A DNA stretch of 14,394 bases from JAMHZE01 sp964424715 (GTDB lineage Bacteria > Pseudomonadota > Alphaproteobacteria > Rickettsiales > UBA8987): contig CAYRJW010000038.1 in the NCBI GenBank assembly GCA_964424715.1, positions 1-14,394 of the forward strand. Direction: 5' to 3'. Both the position numbers and the translations under genes were made by a program. A model generated the notes under the pieces. It ran no database searches. It was not told the origin of the DNA and was given only the letters and a program-made list of their open reading frames with translations. Of the stretch, positions 13,710 through 14,394 are shown piece by piece. The stretch's first letter is position 1, and every line of letters starts with the position of its first letter.

Positions 13710-14394
13710 TTACAGACGTTTCAGCTCATCAAACAGTTCGTTGATCTTACGCAGAACGTTAGAAGAAGCCGAATATGATTGCTGAGAAACGATCAGCTTG
13801 GTAAGTTCAGTACCGATCTCTGCGGTGGAAACCTCCAGCGCGCCAGGAACTATGGTACCAACGCCGGCTTCACCAACCTGGCCTAAGCTTCGGTTACCTG
13901 AACCGGTGGTCTCAGAATATGCGTTACCGGATTCCGCTTCCATACCGTTAGGGTTCGGGAAGAATGCGATAGGCAATTTATATACTTCCGAGGTCAAGCT
14001 GTTATCGAATATGGCAGTGACCAAGCCTTCCGAATCGATCTGCAGGGCCTGTAATGTACCTGTCGGGAAACCGTTCTGGGTCAGAGCCTGTACCCTGTAG
14101 TTACCGGCGAACTGTGAAAGACCATCGGCAAGACCGACACCGGTATCACCAGCAGTTCCAAGGTTCAGCGTTAAGCTTTGTGATGTTGCTTCACCGTTCG
14201 GATCAATATCTATAGTTGTAGCGATAGGGCCATCCACAGATTTAAGTGTACCATCACCGTTAAATGAAACCGTACCGTATGAAAGTAATCCACCGCCATC
14301 AAGGCCGCCATCTATGACCTCTTCGCCATCCACCTGCGGTGCGAACAGCTCAACTGCCCATACCGCTTCAGTATCGTTCGATCTTATCTTGGAG
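13710..14394 (-). CDS. flgE: Flagellar hook protein FlgE, C-terminal part
   Basis: The reading frame is open to the window edge, so about 228 C-terminal residues of a larger hook protein (usually 400 or more) are visible; the GTG near 14333 is internal, not a start. FlgE builds the hook joining the basal body to the filament. The visible part shows domain-like beta segments rich in Gly/Thr/Ser (EAVWAVELF, LSYGTVSFNGDGTLK, LTLNLGTAGD), the conserved hook sequence YRVQALTQNGFPTGTLQALQI, then YKLPIAFFPNPNGMEAESGN and YSETTGSGN. The C-terminal coiled-coil D0 segment, EVSTAEIGTELTKLIVSQ, then QSYSASSNVLRKINELF, is typical of FlgE/F/G axial proteins. The length of the beta region and PNPNGMEAESG favour FlgE over FlgF/G. 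A strong terminator follows, so it is the last gene of its transcript. Confidence 0.88.
   Translation of the reverse strand, partial: SKIRSNDTEAVWAVELFAPQVDGEEVIDGGLDGGGLLSYGTVSFNGDGTLKSVDGPIATTIDIDPNGEATSQSLTLNLGTAGDTGVGLADGLSQFAGNYRVQALTQNGFPTGTLQALQIDSEGLVTAIFDNSLTSEVYKLPIAFFPNPNGMEAESGNAYSETTGSGNRSLGQVGEAGVGTIVPGALEVSTAEIGTELTKLIVSQQSYSASSNVLRKINELFDELKRL

Noticed and set aside
14331..14333. GTG as the start of the flagellar gene
   Set aside because: The frame continues upstream without a stop to the window edge and encodes hook-like sequence (EAVWAVELF).
1..14394. tRNA, rRNA or an insertion sequence with transposase
   Set aside because: No cloverleaf-like sequence, ribosomal RNA segment or transposase reading frame was seen on either strand.

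Overview
This window looks like a chromosomal segment of an alphaproteobacterium with moderate to low GC. The supporting signs are a PstA with a long N-terminal extension (DUF3333-like), a PhoR kinase of alphaproteobacterial type, a flagellar hook protein, and intergenic and intragenic palindromes of the kind well known from Rickettsiales and relatives. One palindrome sits in frame inside glmS. Genus-level placement is not possible from the sequence alone; a Rickettsiales-like or unclassified alphaproteobacterium is an inference.

Layout. (1) 1-775 (-): the N-terminal part of a periplasmic peptide-type substrate-binding protein, divergent from (2) 910-1407 (+), a small secreted YfiR/DUF4154-type protein. 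The gap between them holds a good sigma-70 promoter and a 16-bp hairpin. (3) 1491-4821 (+): pstC-pstA-pstB, the membrane and ATPase parts of the high-affinity phosphate importer. No pstS or phoU is adjacent. (4) 4905-5612 (+): a class I glutamine-amidotransferase-like (peptidase C26) hydrolase. (5) 5650-7593 (-): glmS, which makes glucosamine-6-phosphate for peptidoglycan and LPS. (6) 7745-8554 (+): a fold-type IV PLP aminotransferase or lyase. (7) 8605-9519 (+): an unrecognised cytosolic protein with GEFH and GAGH motifs, followed by (8) 9534-10088 (+), a membrane-anchored methyltransferase. (9) 10085-11536 (-): phoR, the phosphate sensor kinase, with no phoB beside it. (10) 11575-12354 (+): an ABC-2 exporter permease. 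(11) 12351-12944 (-): recR, for recombinational repair. (12) 13066-13308 (-): an Ala-rich secreted small protein. (13) 13710-14394 (-): the C-terminal part of flgE. The Pst genes and PhoR form a functional set (phosphate uptake and its sensing) even though about 5 kb of unrelated genes separates them. The rest is housekeeping or envelope metabolism.

The most unusual content is non-coding. Three loci carry different short-period degenerate repeats (8-bp, 7-bp and 6-bp units) ending 0-9 nt before a start codon. In two of them the repeat is built as two mutually complementary arms, giving long hairpins. In addition there are two palindromes with related ends (CGTCATT outside, AATCCA inside). One is intergenic, before flgE's terminator. 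The other is inside glmS, where it adds about 31 residues to the linker between the two sugar-isomerase domains.
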